A program made the position numbers and the translations under genes. A DNA stretch of 64,000 bases from Holothuria scabra (taxonomy: Eukaryota > Echinodermata > Holothuroidea > Aspidochirotida > Holothuriidae). Under the pieces are notes generated by a model, which made no database searches, had not been told where the DNA came from, and was given only the letters and a program-made list of their open reading frames with translations. The stretch covers positions 10,169,450-10,233,449 of the forward strand of contig CM074187.1 in assembly GCA_037179385.1 (NCBI GenBank), given 5' to 3'. Shown here piece after piece: positions 13,259-27,300 of this stretch; the stretch's first letter is position 1; every line of letters begins with the position of its first letter.

Positions 13259-13809
13259 CGTGTACATCAAGCCAAAAATTCAAAATTATTAAACAGCATG
13301 GCAAGTGAATTATAACAGTCAGAACTCCCATCTTCAAAGGGCATTCCTAAGCGGAGATATAAAATGTTGAAGTTTATTCACTTAAAACAAATTGGTCCGT
13401 TGCGCAATAGTTTGTGACTTTGTTGTTGTACAACTCACATTACCTGCTTTGTTTCCCTTTAAAATTAAAAATGTTGTCATGACCTTGAATACTTCCTGTT
13501 TGCTTGTAGAGCATGTTGCGCAGAGAGGGCTTAATTGATTACATCACCTCATAAGAGTAAGAGTGCTATCACACCTTCCTACAACGTGCAGTAACTTTCA
13601 GAAAAACAAAGAAATACAAAGATTGTAATTTGACTAGTACAACAATGACATCACAAATTATTGCGCAATGTGCCATTTTAAGTTGAGTAAATAAATTTAA
13701 ACAAACTATATCTCAGCTCAGGAATGTTCTGTGAAGATGGGAGATGGACTTTTCCATGGTCTTTAACATATATTTTTATTTTTTTTTTTTGACTTGAGGT
13801 ACACTTTAA
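13255..13809 (+). repeat. Long foldback MITE-like element, family C, copy 1
   Basis: About 555 bases bounded by TTAA on both sides. The outer ends are inverted (consensus TTAAAGTGTACCTCAAGTC). Further inside, CCCATCTTC/GAAGATGGG and TTGCGCAATA/ATTGCGCAA also face each other, so about 130 bases or more at each end form an inverted repeat. A second copy is at 60265-60837. No coding capacity, so presumably non-autonomous. Confidence 0.75.
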
Positions 13810-14099
13810 GTTGCCGTGACGGCTCTAGCCCTTGAAATACCATGCTGCTAAGGTTTTCATGGTCTGATTGGAGTGACGCCAGGTGAATTTTCACCTTCAC
13901 CAGAAACAAGACTACATACTTGGTATAAAATCTATATTTCACCTCTGCCAAAAAAAACATTGGTTCTTGACTGTCAAAACGACTGAAAGGAAGGAAAAAC
14001 GAACAAATCAGTGAATAGGTAAGTGTTAGCACATGCCTATACCGCATTACGGACTTGTATTATGCCTACAACCGTAGTGCCCTGGCTATAAAACAAGTT

Positions 14100-14430
14100 A
14101 TGTTACAGAGAGGTACATATTCGGCAACTGTAAACGGCTAAAGAAAGGTACTTTGAGAGGTTCAAGGGCTACATTGACAAATCGAAAATACGCGACAACA
14201 GGTATTTACGAGGGCAAAATGGCTTCCAGGGCAAAAAGTTGTTTTGGGGTCGGAATATCCGGGAATTCCTTAAGGCAAGTTAGGCTTGTGGCTTGTATCT
14301 TCAGGGAAGCTGGAAAGAATCATTTCGGAGTTTTTCTCAGCCCCCTCCCCCTGGTCGATGAAGGACGTATAAGCCTAAGAGTGTTAGAGACCAAGGGCGC
14401 AAATTCAGTGATACACCACAGACCATAGCC
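14100..14430 (+). other. GC-richer patch with a 91-codon ORF, unrecognised
   Basis: The ORF at 14153-14428 does not resemble a known family and has no clear splice context. It could be a decayed mobile-element fragment. I do not call a gene. Confidence 0.2.
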
Positions 14431-15462
14431 AGTGAGATTGAACGAGGAGAGGGGAAGGGTTTCTCAAAATACATACAGACTGAAAGGTAGAGGGATAACT
14501 CATCAATAATCACTTGTCGAAAGCCTCACAAGGAAAAATATGAAAGGAGCATTTGACAATGCAGACGCCAGACAGACTGTGGAAACTGACTGCCGCTTTA
14601 TGCATGAATGCATGACGTAATGGAAACATTTGGAGATAACCCGGGTTAAGGAATTAAACGTTTTACTAAATACTGCTGTCCCCACTTTATAAATATGTTT
14701 AGATGATAAACGCACGTGTTTTTATCCTTAATTTTTCGTTTCAACACTTTCAATTGCTTCACATGTGACATTTCATAGCTAACAGGTTTGTTTGAACTTG
14801 TTCATGACGCGGGGCAAAATAAGTATTTCATTGCTAAACACGATTTGAAAATGTAGAGTCTGATTTGTTGATAACTACGTTCAGCTACCATTTCCAATCA
14901 GCAAGAAATTCATTTTAATCAAGTGCATCACAACAGACCACTTTTTCAGACGTGTTTAACGAGCATCCTGGGCTGTTGGACGGTGTCGGAGATTTAGACG
15001 GTATGAATGCTTGACCTGTCATATCCAAGATTTTTCACTTGTTTAAGCCAATATTTTAGCCTTTCGATAACACATGTGGTAACAATGCTTGGGAAAAATT
15101 TCAAACTGAGACGACTCCGAAACCGCTTATATTTATCAATCTTTTGCCTGACAGTTCACTTACCCCATTAATTCAACTGATCCAGGTTTCATGTTTGAAC
15201 ATTTTGCTGCCGTTTTCCAGAGTCATCTTCGCAGTGATTAGATATTGCGTCATCATTTCATCGTTTACTATTGCCAAATTGTTGAAGTCATTCACAAACC
15301 TGATGGATTTGTGTACCTATGAGTCTACTACGTGGGCAAAGTCTACGTCGTGCGCGTGCTGTTCTTCATTGTTGGGTGCTAATAGGGTCATCCTTATTTT
15401 TTCAATGCTCTGATTTCTATAAGATCCTACATTCGTCTTCGTTTTGTAATTTTGTATTTCGA

Positions 15463-15488
15463 AGTTTTTTTTTTTTTTTTTTTTTTTT
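15463..15488. repeat. Poly-T tract
   Basis: About 24 consecutive T. Similar long T runs occur near 50971 and 13780. Confidence 0.8.
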
Positions 15489-16476
15489 AAGTCATTATTT
15501 CTTGACCGCTTTTCTTATTGTCGTCGTCAAAGCTTATTTTGTTTTTACTCTTGTCGTCGACGACGATGCTGGTAACTTCTAGTAGGCAGACCCTTTGTGT
15601 CACACTGATCAGCTTGACAGAGTTCTCAAGTTAAAAGCAGATTGATCAGTCCAACAGAGGAAAATTCATGTCTTCCTCAGGACAAATGCTAACTATTACA
15701 AGTTAAGTTTACCAAACTGGTGCTGTACCGTACTGCTTTGCGACTTAACTCCATTCAAGGGATGACATACTAATTTTACGGTGAGAAAACACCCACCAAG
15801 CTCATGACGGCGTCATTTAGTTTCTGTTGTTTCCCGTGAGATACTGATATTTTCCAATCAAGTTAAGGAATGTCATAACGGATTGTATAGGACATATCTT
15901 AACTCACATCAGCGAAATGTTTCATATCATGGAGAAACAGCGAATGACAGTCACAATCCATTCGCTTTGTAACAACAATTTTATTGGACATGAATACATA
16001 TCGGCAGATTTTTGTTGCACAAGTTCCATGTGATGAAAATTTTCTTGAATTGTGAGCTCAAATGTCTATGTCACATTTTCACGTTTGAGCGAATATTTTG
16101 CTATGGGAATTATTGTTTTACACCGACGTTACTTAATCAGAGGCATGAGGAAGTCAGAATGGATTACTCACAATCAATTCGTACCATCTCAAGATAAAAC
16201 AGTAGGGTACTGCTTGTCTTTCTCAACTGGAATTACGAGAAACATTTGCATTACAGTTAGAACAAGTGTCGTTGGCTATCTTGCCATTTCGGGATATGCC
16301 ACCAAATCTATAATAATATGTAGACCTGTTATTATCATAGCGGTACAGAATATCGCATACATCAATATACGCTAAAATGTTGATCACTTTTTTTTAAGTT
16401 ATACAAAATTATTCAAACAGAGTGATCAAAGTTTGTTAAATAATCTTCACATAAGTATAAACAAATTCCAGCAAGT

Positions 16477-16722
16477 GATGGTCTGATTTTACTGGGTCAT
16501 AACTAGGGTCTATCACCTTAAAATCTTTCAGTTGCTTTGCTTACCTGTACTACGGATGGTTGTACACTAAATTGTATTTTGATTTCCTTAATTTCACTGA
16601 ACATGAGGGTTTGAAATTCATGTAGACAATAAATGAAGACAATTAAAGGTTAATAGACCCTACTAATGACTGCCTACATTCATTAAAAGCAAGCGCTGAT
16701 CGGATTCGTCTATAACCTAAGA
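16477..16722 (+). repeat. Dispersed repeat, family D, copy 1
   Basis: About 245 bases aligning with 46121-46363 and 61081-61303 along their whole length. Landmarks are CATAACT-GGTC near the start, GGTTTGAAATTCATG in the middle and CGGATTCGTCTATAAC at the end. Another copy lies inverted at 18098-18300. Probably a MITE. Confidence 0.75.
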
Positions 16723-16883
16723 AATGAAAAAAAAACCTTTGGTTCTACATGGCTTCGTCCAAGATCAAGTGTTGATTCAATCTACTGTTAGCCCTTTAAA
16801 GGTTCTTTGAATAAAATTTAGTGGGCCCTGCACCGTTGTCACGCCACCTTCAATACTTTTTGTGGAAGTGGGAACTGTAGACA

Positions 16884-17178
16884 CAGTGCCGTCGGGAGGT
16901 ATTTTCGATTGGGGGGGCTGACTTGGGCTGACTATCTAAGCGGAGCGCCACCATCGGTTGGCGCGGAGCGTACAGAAAATTTTGAAAAATCCCAACCCCT
17001 CAGACAGCTGGAAATGAATTTCCTGGGCTTGTTAATAGTATGTAAGCAGCCCTTATTTTGACCTTTCGTTGTAATAAAATGCTCACTTCCAAAAAAAAAA
17101 AAAAAACTATATATGGCAAAATTATTGGGGGGGGGGGGCTGCAGCCCCCCAGCCCCCCCCCCGCTTCCGACGGCCCTG
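16884..17178 (+). repeat. Terminal-inverted-repeat element (hAT-like ends), family F
   Basis: The 295-bp element has inverted ends CAGTGCCGTCGG (16884-16895) and CCGACGGCCCTG (17167-17178), matching at 11 of 12 positions. It is flanked by AGACA on both sides (16879-16883 and 17179-17183). The interior has GC-rich and homopolymer parts (A run near 17092, G run near 17139, C run near 17152). A CAG-start end is typical of hAT/CACTA-type elements, but a 5-base flank repeat is short for hAT. No coding capacity. Confidence 0.65.
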
Positions 17179-17424
17179 AGACATGTGAGCTTTTGAAAAA
17201 TGTATTGGTTTGTTAAATAAATAAGATGTAATTCTGACCTGGCTTACACATGTATAGATTTATTAGGGACTCACGGGCTCTACAATGCCGATAAAATGAA
17301 TTGCTGTTAAAGCATAGACAGGCACCAACTAAGTCCCATTTCTTCTTTTCGATATTCCAAGAGATCATCAAGTTCCTCAGAGACTAGAGGGAGTTTCTAT
17401 GACCAATATTGGGATATGTTTAGA

Positions 17425-17664
17425 ACTCAAGTCACTCTAACTTCAATAAGTATTGTTTTATGATTGGCTAGTAAGAATCAGGTGACAAATTTTTTCTCCT
17501 TAGTTGTGAAATTCACTAGGAGTAACTTAGTGCTTGCTTTGAATACCGAAAAACTGAAGTCCTAACATGTTGTTAAAGATACTTCAAAGAGAAATATGGC
17601 GAAAATTGTGAGGTTTATCTTTAGCTACAAAAAGGGTTTTGGGGTGACTGTTCTCGCCCTTTAA
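17425..17664 (-). repeat. MITE-like element, family B, inverted copy
   Basis: Reverse orientation of the family B order: a TGATTGGCT segment near 17463, and GACTGTTCTCGCCCTTTAA at the right end corresponding to the TTAAAGG(T/G)C start of the plus-strand copies. Confidence 0.55.
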
Positions 17665-18097
17665 GTTTTTCAGTTTTTCTTGCCACAGTACCAGCTGTCG
17701 GGATCAGTTGTAACTTTGGTGGTCTTTTAGTTTTTTTTATTAACAGTTCATCAATGCAGGATATCTCCGATGGGGATTCCATAGGTTAGAATGAACTGCT
17801 ATGTTGCTGGTTAGTTTACCAACTTTGTACCTGTTGGAAACTGGCGGTGAAATGTATTTGAAGATACACACGATTCTTACAACAGGACTTTGCAGAAAAT
17901 AATCAAAAGTGACAACATTGTTTGCATCGTCGAAATCCATGTATTCCTAACATCGGTTAAAAGAAGTACAAAATGGGTCACGGACCAGATATCCTTTCTT
18001 TAGAAATTGACATCTTATTGAAAGTACACTTAATGTTGAGCTATTCCAATTTCCATCAATGCCTGTATACACCAATCCAAACAGCTAGTGAAGTCGG

Positions 18098-18300
18098 CCA
18101 TTAAAGGGGTCCATCAGCCTTAAATCGTCTTCACTTTGTTGTCTACCCTTACATTCCGTGAAATTTAAGCAATCAAGAGGTATTTTAGGGTACAATCATA
18201 CATTTCAGCTAACAATTGGAAACATTAAAGCTGACGGACCCCAGTTATACCCATCTAAATCAGATCATCCCTCAATTTTTCGGATTCGTCTAGCATATAA
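18098..18300 (-). repeat. Dispersed repeat, family D, inverted and diverged copy
   Basis: The reverse complement contains GACGATTTAAGGCTGATGG and TTAAATTTCACGGAA-type segments like the 46.1-kb copy. It marks the left border of the repeat-poor zone. Confidence 0.5.
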
Positions 18301-21300
18301 GTGATGTAACGTTTGTGCCCCGACAGTGGAACATATAGATATAAAAAGTCATATAAAGTCATAAAAACTATAATTACGGAAGACAATTCACTCAAGTATA
18401 ATGGTCATTGCATAATATTAGCAGACATCTAAGAGATTCATTCTGAACTTTGTAGTTCCTTGAGACAGGTGTCGGAAATTGAGTTTTTATGTCACCAGAA
18501 AAAGTTTGCACAGGGACACCGTGCTATTAAACCAGGGAGGTGCCTGATATCGGACAATGCAACAGCTACATATTAAGTACCAAAATGAGTGATCAGTTTG
18601 AGATTCCTTTGACAAAGTTTAAAGAAAATGAGGATATGGCAATGTTTTGTTAGTTTTTGAGTAACATAAGACATTTTTTTCAATGACATGATCAAGTTGC
18701 ATTATTCCATAGACAATTCCATGAACAAATGAACACCATGAACCATACACCACATGCAGATGACCTTGATCAGTCTCGCACTGGTGGGACACCAGAATCC
18801 AACAGCACGTAGAGGTTGCAAGTAAAATCCCTGAGTAATATATTAAAATCTATAACATTGGCTGGAAAATCTCTTTGGGGAAACTTAAATATAAGAACGA
18901 AGGCTAGGAAGGCAAGTGAGTCACACAGGCTCGTAGTTCTCCCCGTAGTTAAACATATCCGGAAAAATAATAATTCTCATATCCTTGAAAGATTTGTTTT
19001 GATAAATAAATAACATCGAATCTACAATCAAGTTCGAGTTAAAAGCATGCTTAACTTCCACTCAGAAAAAAAGAGACAGAACAAAAAGAATAAACACTTG
19101 AACTACAACCATTTTTTCGTAGGAGTACTACCCTCTTTATCCCCTCGGGCTAAACATAGCATGGAACCTAGCTCTTAAGCACATTAAATGGAAATAAAAG
19201 AGTCCCCCAAAACTTCCAGTCCTTTTCATTTGATTAAGAATCGCCTCTATCTGCCCAACAATCCTCATGACTTGTTTTGAAACGCGTTTTCATAAACAAA
19301 ATTAATCACCCCACTTGTTATTCATCCCACATCCAATTGACTTGAACCACAGATAAATGTTAGTTGCTACTCCAGGAATAAACCTCTAAACTTTTTCAAA
19401 TGAAAAAACGTACCCAACGTACATGAGTGGCGTATCAATCGAAAAACTATTGATACAGAGTTCATGATAAAATTATGCTACCGAGCGCATCCTTCGTAAT
19501 TTTATGGTATTCTCTCGTGTGTTTGCTCCACTTACTATTTTTGATGTCATAAGCGAGCAGTCATTAATCCAGTTGTAAATATCCCATGCCGATAAACATA
19601 CCCGAAAATTGTTCGCTCGCTTCGAGTTGATTCTTTAGTACGCTTGATGTCATTGATATCTCCACATCGAACTGATGTTCACTGCTTTTGGGGAATGCGG
19701 CAAGCAGGACATGTGAACATAGTTCAACACATGTGTTCTTGCTGATATTATCATAGTTTGACGGCGATAGGGTTTGTTTTCAGAACAGGGGAAGAGAGCA
19801 GCAGGCTTTAGACAGAAAAGGTATAATGCAAAGCCCAAGTTAAGTAATGTTGGAAACAATCGTAGCTGACATTTAACTTTAATTTTGTAATAATTAAGAA
19901 AAAGAGAAAAAATATTGTATCTTCATTGAAGTATCTATGCTCAGAGACGTGAGTGAATCAGTGAAAAGGTAGAGATGAAGAAGATCGTTATGTACCTGTG
20001 TATTTCCATGAATTGAAAAGCCTATACACACAGCCTAAACACAGTTTCAAACAAAATATTTACACCACCTGAAAACTTTTCGTAATGCTCCGCTGCAGTA
20101 TTTGTATATCACTTCTTAACACCTTACAGGTCTGTCTGTTTCATTATTTCGTTGCCCTATAACACCATCTCCCTGCACTTATTAAAGTTTGCAAAAAATA
20201 ATTATTTCTAAAATTCATACATAAATTTCTGTTTCGTTTATTATTTTTTCCGTGGTGGCAGGGAACGTAGCGATCCATTTTCTTCAAGCGAACCAAAGAT
20301 TGGTTTATGAAAAGAATGATCGCGTGCATGTATTTCTTGAAAAGACCAACCTACGCATGTAATATCAGTCCCAATATCTGTTATAGTCTTATAGATATCA
20401 CCTCCCTGAGAAGGTAGTTGAACTATCTGGTCATTTTGGATAATTCTGTCACGACAAATGTTGCTAATGACACTTCATTTACCATATATATATATAGGTA
20501 GCGAAAACCCGCTGTTGTCTTCCGTGATTCAAAGGTACCTCGACATTGCGAAACCAGGTACCAGGGGAGTATCCAAGGTATGCATAAGAGTCCCAACGGT
20601 GAAAGATTCCAGTGCGACAAAAATGCTCTATTTTAAATGGTTTAGCAGAATTTGCATGGTTAAACAGCCTTGCTTATTTGTTCTTATCTTTTTTTAAATG
20701 AAAACCTTCACAGATTTCACACGACGAATTCTTTCTCTACGAATTGTTTGACCTCGCAATACTGAACATTAGGTCTGTTAGGCTGCCAATCTGCGTGGTT
20801 GCCCACAAGGATTCACCGAGGCGTAAATGTTTCTACAACTAATGGCTTGTAACGACTTATATTTCTAATTCATCCACACAAATACACCTTCCTTGACTGA
20901 AAGAGTGACATTTCTTTTTACAGTTATTTATTTTAGGTCGTTCTTTCAAATTATGTCAAGTAAAGATAAGAATGGTAAGGGGTAAATCTTTTATACTTTG
21001 AATGCATTATATGAAGGTCTCGTCACGGGTAAAAACCGACAAGACGCTGGCAATTTTTTTAATCTTAATATTAGCGTAACAGAAATATGTTGAGTGGTTT
21101 GGTGGTAAATGCTAAAGTTTTGGTAATCACAAACAATAGGCATGTGTTATTCAAGTGACTGCAACATAATTAGTATAACTGGAGATTATTTGCAAGCATG
21201 AACGGCGATGTATTGACAAATATAGTAAATGTTTTTTGAACCAATGACGTTGCTGTGCATAAATTTGTTTCTATTAATGAATTAACCCTTTTATATATAT

Positions 21301-24300
21301 ATTAACTTATCCCTTTTGTCTAGTAATGAAATGTGGAGTACCGATTAAATTCCTCAGTAAAAAGAGAATAAGTAATTAATACCACGACGGATGTTTTTGT
21401 TTGTGAACAAAACAGATTTCTTTGTATGCCTTTCCCTTGCTAACGTTTCTGTGCAGTGACATTCAGTAGTGACAAGTCTTTATATAAAAGACAAACACAC
21501 TTCCTATACAACAATCGACTTAACATCTCCCTCCGGCCTTATTCCAACCGCATCCCTCCCGATTATCATTCTCACCAAGGGAATTGTACACATTTTGATG
21601 TTCTGTTAAATAAATGTACATAATAGTAAGTCTCTTTGGGATTTTAAGCAATGATTAAGGTGCCATAGGTTTTTTATTATTTTTTTTTATTTGGAAACCA
21701 CATAGACCTTCTGGTATATAACTTCCACAAAGGCCTTCTTAATCAGGTATATAACTTCCACATGTGCCTTCTAAATTAGGTATATACATTTCAATGTATC
21801 TGTTAAAGAAATTACATACCTTACATAGTATGTTGCTTAAAATATAACCGTGAAATAAAACGCAAAACGGAATACATTTTTATATGTTTAGTCCGTTATT
21901 CAACAAATTTATTCACCTTTAATCTTTTTCGTACCGTATCTATTTCTGTATTCAAATGTAGATTTTCTTGAAATCTCAATTTTGCAATGGATACTTTTAC
22001 CCCGGTTGAAAGCAATTATTGAGTTTATTTTTTAATTTTTTCATACTTGTAAAGCTTTGTGTCAATATCGGGATTTTTTTACACTAACTGTTTATAACCT
22101 TGTGTACACTTTTTAATAGAGTGTTTAACTATTACTATATGTTTTATCGAATAGACCGATTCAACAGCCAAACATTTGGACAGTGTTGCATTACGTTAAT
22201 GCAAATTAACCATATTTTAAGAACTACATAGCACGGAAATCCAATAATTGACATATATATCATAATTTCCATCCGACTTAAGTTTATATCTAACTTAATA
22301 CAGTTTCTCTTCTTCGCACTGAAGATAGAAGCACATTGGTCAGAAGGTTGAAATGTGATAAGACTTTAAATTACCCATTTCATTAATAATTGAATTCAAT
22401 ACTTTGTAACATTACTCCAAAAACGACACTTTTTTAGATGACTGAAGGAATGTGTTGAACATTTCATACATAGTGTGACGTGAAATATAATTACTAAGTA
22501 TGTAATATGAACGATGAGTACCGTATTTTAGGTAAATTTGTCCCGTAAGTGATTTTAGAATAATTTTTCGTTCCATATATCAAATCGCATCGTAAGAAAA
22601 GCAAAGAACTGTCAATGATATCATTATTTCGTCATCACTTATGAAAATCATAACAAAAGTCCGTTTTTAAAATTGAATTTTCCTTCCTGGAAGATAAATG
22701 ACTAAGTTCTACAGCCTACTTCTTAAATAAGTACTGATATATGGCGTAAAGAGTGTAAGGTAAACTTAATTCTACCAACAATAAACAAGATAAAATATTT
22801 GGTATATGTTATTATTCTCTCATTTGCTTTGTATCTAATAGCAACGCATCTTCCCGAGTGAGAATATCTCTATTTTCTTCTCACAAGCTGCAGTTCAAGC
22901 TACTCACAGTTATGTTTCGACTTTGAAAAGGGCGCAGCTACAACTTTCTTCAAAACTGCTAACAATTTTAATGAAATATGTCCAACATTTTTTTAATCAC
23001 TTGCCAGCTTAATGCGTTAGTTTCGCTATGGTTCTACTTTTTTTCTACATTTTCTTTTATTTTTCCTATAGTTTTTTATTTTTTTAGATGGTTTTTATTC
23101 TCTCTATAGTGTTACTTATTTCTATAGTTTTATCTATTTCTATAGAAAAACGAATCAACCTTTAACAATTCTGTGTTACCCGCCTGACAGGTTTCTTCAT
23201 CAATACATAACTGTAACAGTACAGTCACGATGGAATTTGGACATTTCTTAAGATTAAATATTGCATTTATTTTCTTCTTTCGTCTTATATTTAAAGTAAA
23301 AAAGCATATCTTTCCTTCAAAACGTTTTTGGGATATTACAATTTGTGTGTTATGCAATTGCCATATTGGCTGGGATAAAAATCAAGGAGCGTACAAATAA
23401 ATATATCCTTAAGGTCTCCAAGTTACTAAATTTGTTAATTATGAAATTTAGACTGCGTCATCAACAGTGCAACGTTTTTCAAACATTAAGTGCAGCTTAA
23501 GAAAATTGAACATCTTAAAGTCAAAATTTGAGATTAATTCCACTACGTAAAAAATTCGGTGCTTGACTTTTTTTCAAATTCTCCTAGTTTTATTTTCAAT
23601 ATTTAGTTAGTGTTCATGTAACTAACTAATTTGTACAAAAATTATTTCGTTTTATTAACTCATACCATAGTGCTGCAGAAGTTAAATTTTACATATCTCA
23701 AACGATTCCCTAACCCCACATATATTTCATAATTCAACTATATAAAGTTTCAAGAAAACTAAAAAATAGTAGTAATTAATACCAGTATATCATTTTTCAT
23801 CTTTTCTCAGTGATTTTTCAAGATCTATATTTCAAGAGTAGAAATAGTTAACGAATTTTCTTTTGAATATTGTATATTTAAAAGATGTAAATTACTATAA
23901 CTGAACAAATATTGTCGAACAATAAGTTCAAGGTAAAGTTCAACACTGTATATTTCATGATTTTGGATGAATTAATGAAGCACAATATATGCCCTATCAG
24001 CTTCACCAATCACATTATATTATTTCCATATACATAATTTACATATAGCCCACACGTTTAAACATTAAGTAGAGTTGAGAAACAACAAAGTTACGTGAAA
24101 AGTTACGTCATGTTTACAGATATTAATCCAAACGAGGCTTTTAAACGGAATTTTCAAATTTAAGGTTTCTTTCCAAATTTTATTTTTGTTAAATGGACTG
24201 ACGTTGATGTGACGTCGGTTTGCGTAATGCGTTTAAAGGTAACGTTCCTTGCCATCTCTTAGCGTCAGTCTCCACCGTAAGTACAAAATTAAAGCTTCCA

Positions 24301-27300
24301 TTTGACGTGCCTCTGATCCCTTTCGGATTCATTTTACTAGGAATTATTGCTTTAGCGAACATGATCAACAAAGACGGTGAGTTCATCGAGAAAAGTCCAA
24401 ATTTAGGGTTTTTTCAAAATTTCACGTATTTTTGTCAACTTGAACAAAGGAGAAATGATCTACACAAACATCTGATATTCGTTACAAACTTGCAATGCAA
24501 TTGCTGGTAAATGTATCCAAATTAAAAAAAAAAATGTTTTTATAAATTTCATTATTTTTGAAAGTGAAACCATAAACTTCAATGTAATTTAACACGATAA
24601 AGCTGTAATCACGATTTACTTGCTCCCCCGGAGTACTGTTGTCAATTCGATGCATTTCTTCTTTTAGATTTGCCCTTTATTGAACGTTGACTATTACAAT
24701 ACATATGCATAGCAACGCCCATTCATAAATATTTATGTCATCATTTCTGTATATTTCTTTTCTTAGTGGCATACTTTAACCATAGAACTATACTTTCTGA
24801 CCTGAACTACTGATTAATACTTTAACATAACCAAAACGGAAATAGTTTTTGATGCTTCTGGAGTTTGAAATTTCAAATTGCATGAATGCCTTGATGTACC
24901 TTGACAGGAGTATGAAAGTGCTGCCTCTTGAATTCACAAAAGGCATAAAAGTTTTAAGCTTTCCTCTTACCCACCCCTCTTTTATTGCCTGACTGACGTT
25001 TCACCATGAAAAAGAATCTCACGATCGTCATATCAAGTGCCTAAGCGAGAATTAAACTGCAGAATAACATTTAATTTAGAAATCAGCATGATGCAAGAAG
25101 TCATGTGGTTTATTTCCCGTGAATATATTGGCAAACCTAGTTAACAACCTAAGTCATGTAGATTGTGCAGTAACACCAATACGAACTTAACAGGGAAAGA
25201 GGGTATATGAGAAAATATGGTGAGGGCGCTGTTTTCTAACAGTTATTTTTCATCAAGATAAATTAGAGCAAAAGAAATCCCCAGCAGTAGACAGCCGTGG
25301 TCCATCATGCTTATGGTAGAGTTTCATCGATAGTTAACTGACCAACGACAAACCTGGTTCTGTGAAATAATGAACGTTCAATTGATAACAAATATAAGAC
25401 AGCTTCCGAGTTGCTGTTGCCTACCACTCACTTACTGAGATACTGTAGTAAGAAAGAGAGGTACCTCATGTGTAATTCAACGAAAAGTTTCTTTGACTTC
25501 AACAATGTCACAGAATTATCATCCCGCTGAGGTTACCCAAGCTTGAAGGCTTGGAAAAAAATAAAATTCGTCGAAACTTTAAAGAGAGGGTGATAAAGGT
25601 TCGACCCTGCATGAAATGCATGCAAATTTTACACAAGCATGAAGAACCACAAAATTGACAGACGCCCTCAGTTACCCTCTGTAACAATCCCTCTCTCAAT
25701 ACCGTGATTTAACGTAGTTCAACACGATCGCACCAAAGGTAAAGAATGAAGTAACAGAAAGAGCAATGCACCTTTGCAAGATCAACATCATTTAATCCCT
25801 CTATTGAATTATCTTGGAAATGAATGCTACAGTAGGTCACGTGTTTTGGTTTTCTCCTTTTATAACAATCTTTCAAAAAAAAACAAACTTGAAAATCGGT
25901 ATAAATTATAAACAGATAAAACATAATAAGTAGCTGCAGAATTAAAAGAAATACTTGAAGTGTTATTACCAAAATAATATATGATAAACTAAGACTATTA
26001 CCACCCAACCATGAGGCATACAGGTAGGGAAATTTTTCAAGGTTATTGAATACACTCTTGTTTCAAGTCGAATAAAACTGAGGGATTTGCAGGTATATAT
26101 ATTTCTACTATTTTCTTGCTAAAACGAACTAGTTTTCAGGTGGTAAGGTAAGATGAGAACTACCAAGGGTAAGGATATGCTAGGTGGCGATGAGGGACCA
26201 CTTAAATGAAGAAGGAAATCCCAATGGAGTTCTGGAATAACATCATTTTGCTACAAAGGTAAATGAACTAAAAGTTAGAAATTTTTAAGTCTCGGCAAAT
26301 TCTACCATACATAGACAGACACAGCAAAAACAGATCGAAAAGACGAATACAAAAATTTTCTTCGAATACATGGAAATATAGAACGAAGGTGACTCCTCAC
26401 GTTTCTATTAACCTTATTTTCAGTAATTCATCAAAAACAAAACTTAAGTTAAAAAGGTCCGAAAGTTAAATACTGTAAAATTCACACCCTCACTTGAGAG
26501 AACCTGAAATAAGGTAAGCCACTCAAAAATGGTGCTTTAGGTTCAGGAAAGCTTGACTCTCTTTTTTAAGTATCAAATAAAAAAGTTATACTCATTGTGA
26601 TGATCTTAAAATGTATTCTGCGATAAGAGATAAGGACCTTACTTTTCCGCAAAAGTGTTATTATTATTATAATTATTGTTGTTATTATAGTAGATATTTT
26701 CTTGTTATGAAGACTGTTCCCGTATAATTAAAAAGAAGGTGAACAGACGATAGAATTCTGTAGAAGTAGTGAATACACCAAGTGTGTGTTCTTAGAACAA
26801 GTATTTTTCCCAAGTAAGTAAATGGGAAAAGGAATTCAGAAGAGGGAGGAATGGGAAGAAGTGGAGATAAGAGAAGAGGGGTAATTAAACCACCTTTGTT
26901 TTTCCTCTAATGATGCCATCTGTTTTATCATTCTTACGATGAATTATGATGAATATAACAACAACCCAACTCCACCAATAAATTTCAAAACGGCTTGTTT
27001 CAAGATTTTCAAATTTTAATGAAGACATTTTGATTTGAAAAAAGTTCAAGTGCCTTTAAATATCTTTATTGCTACTTTTTGTTTTCAAATAGCTGATTGC
27101 CACTACGTTTTTTTTTTTCATTTCGATATGGTGTTTCCGAGAAAGAGGAATTTTGATCCTTTGTGAAGAACCTTTTGTGCAACAAAATTGAGGCAATAGC
27201 ATAACAAATATATGAAATTCGAACGATATTGAGTGTACACGTAAAAAGATTAAAAGTAGTCATCAGTTGTACTTACGTTATCAAAAGAAGTATTTTCTTA

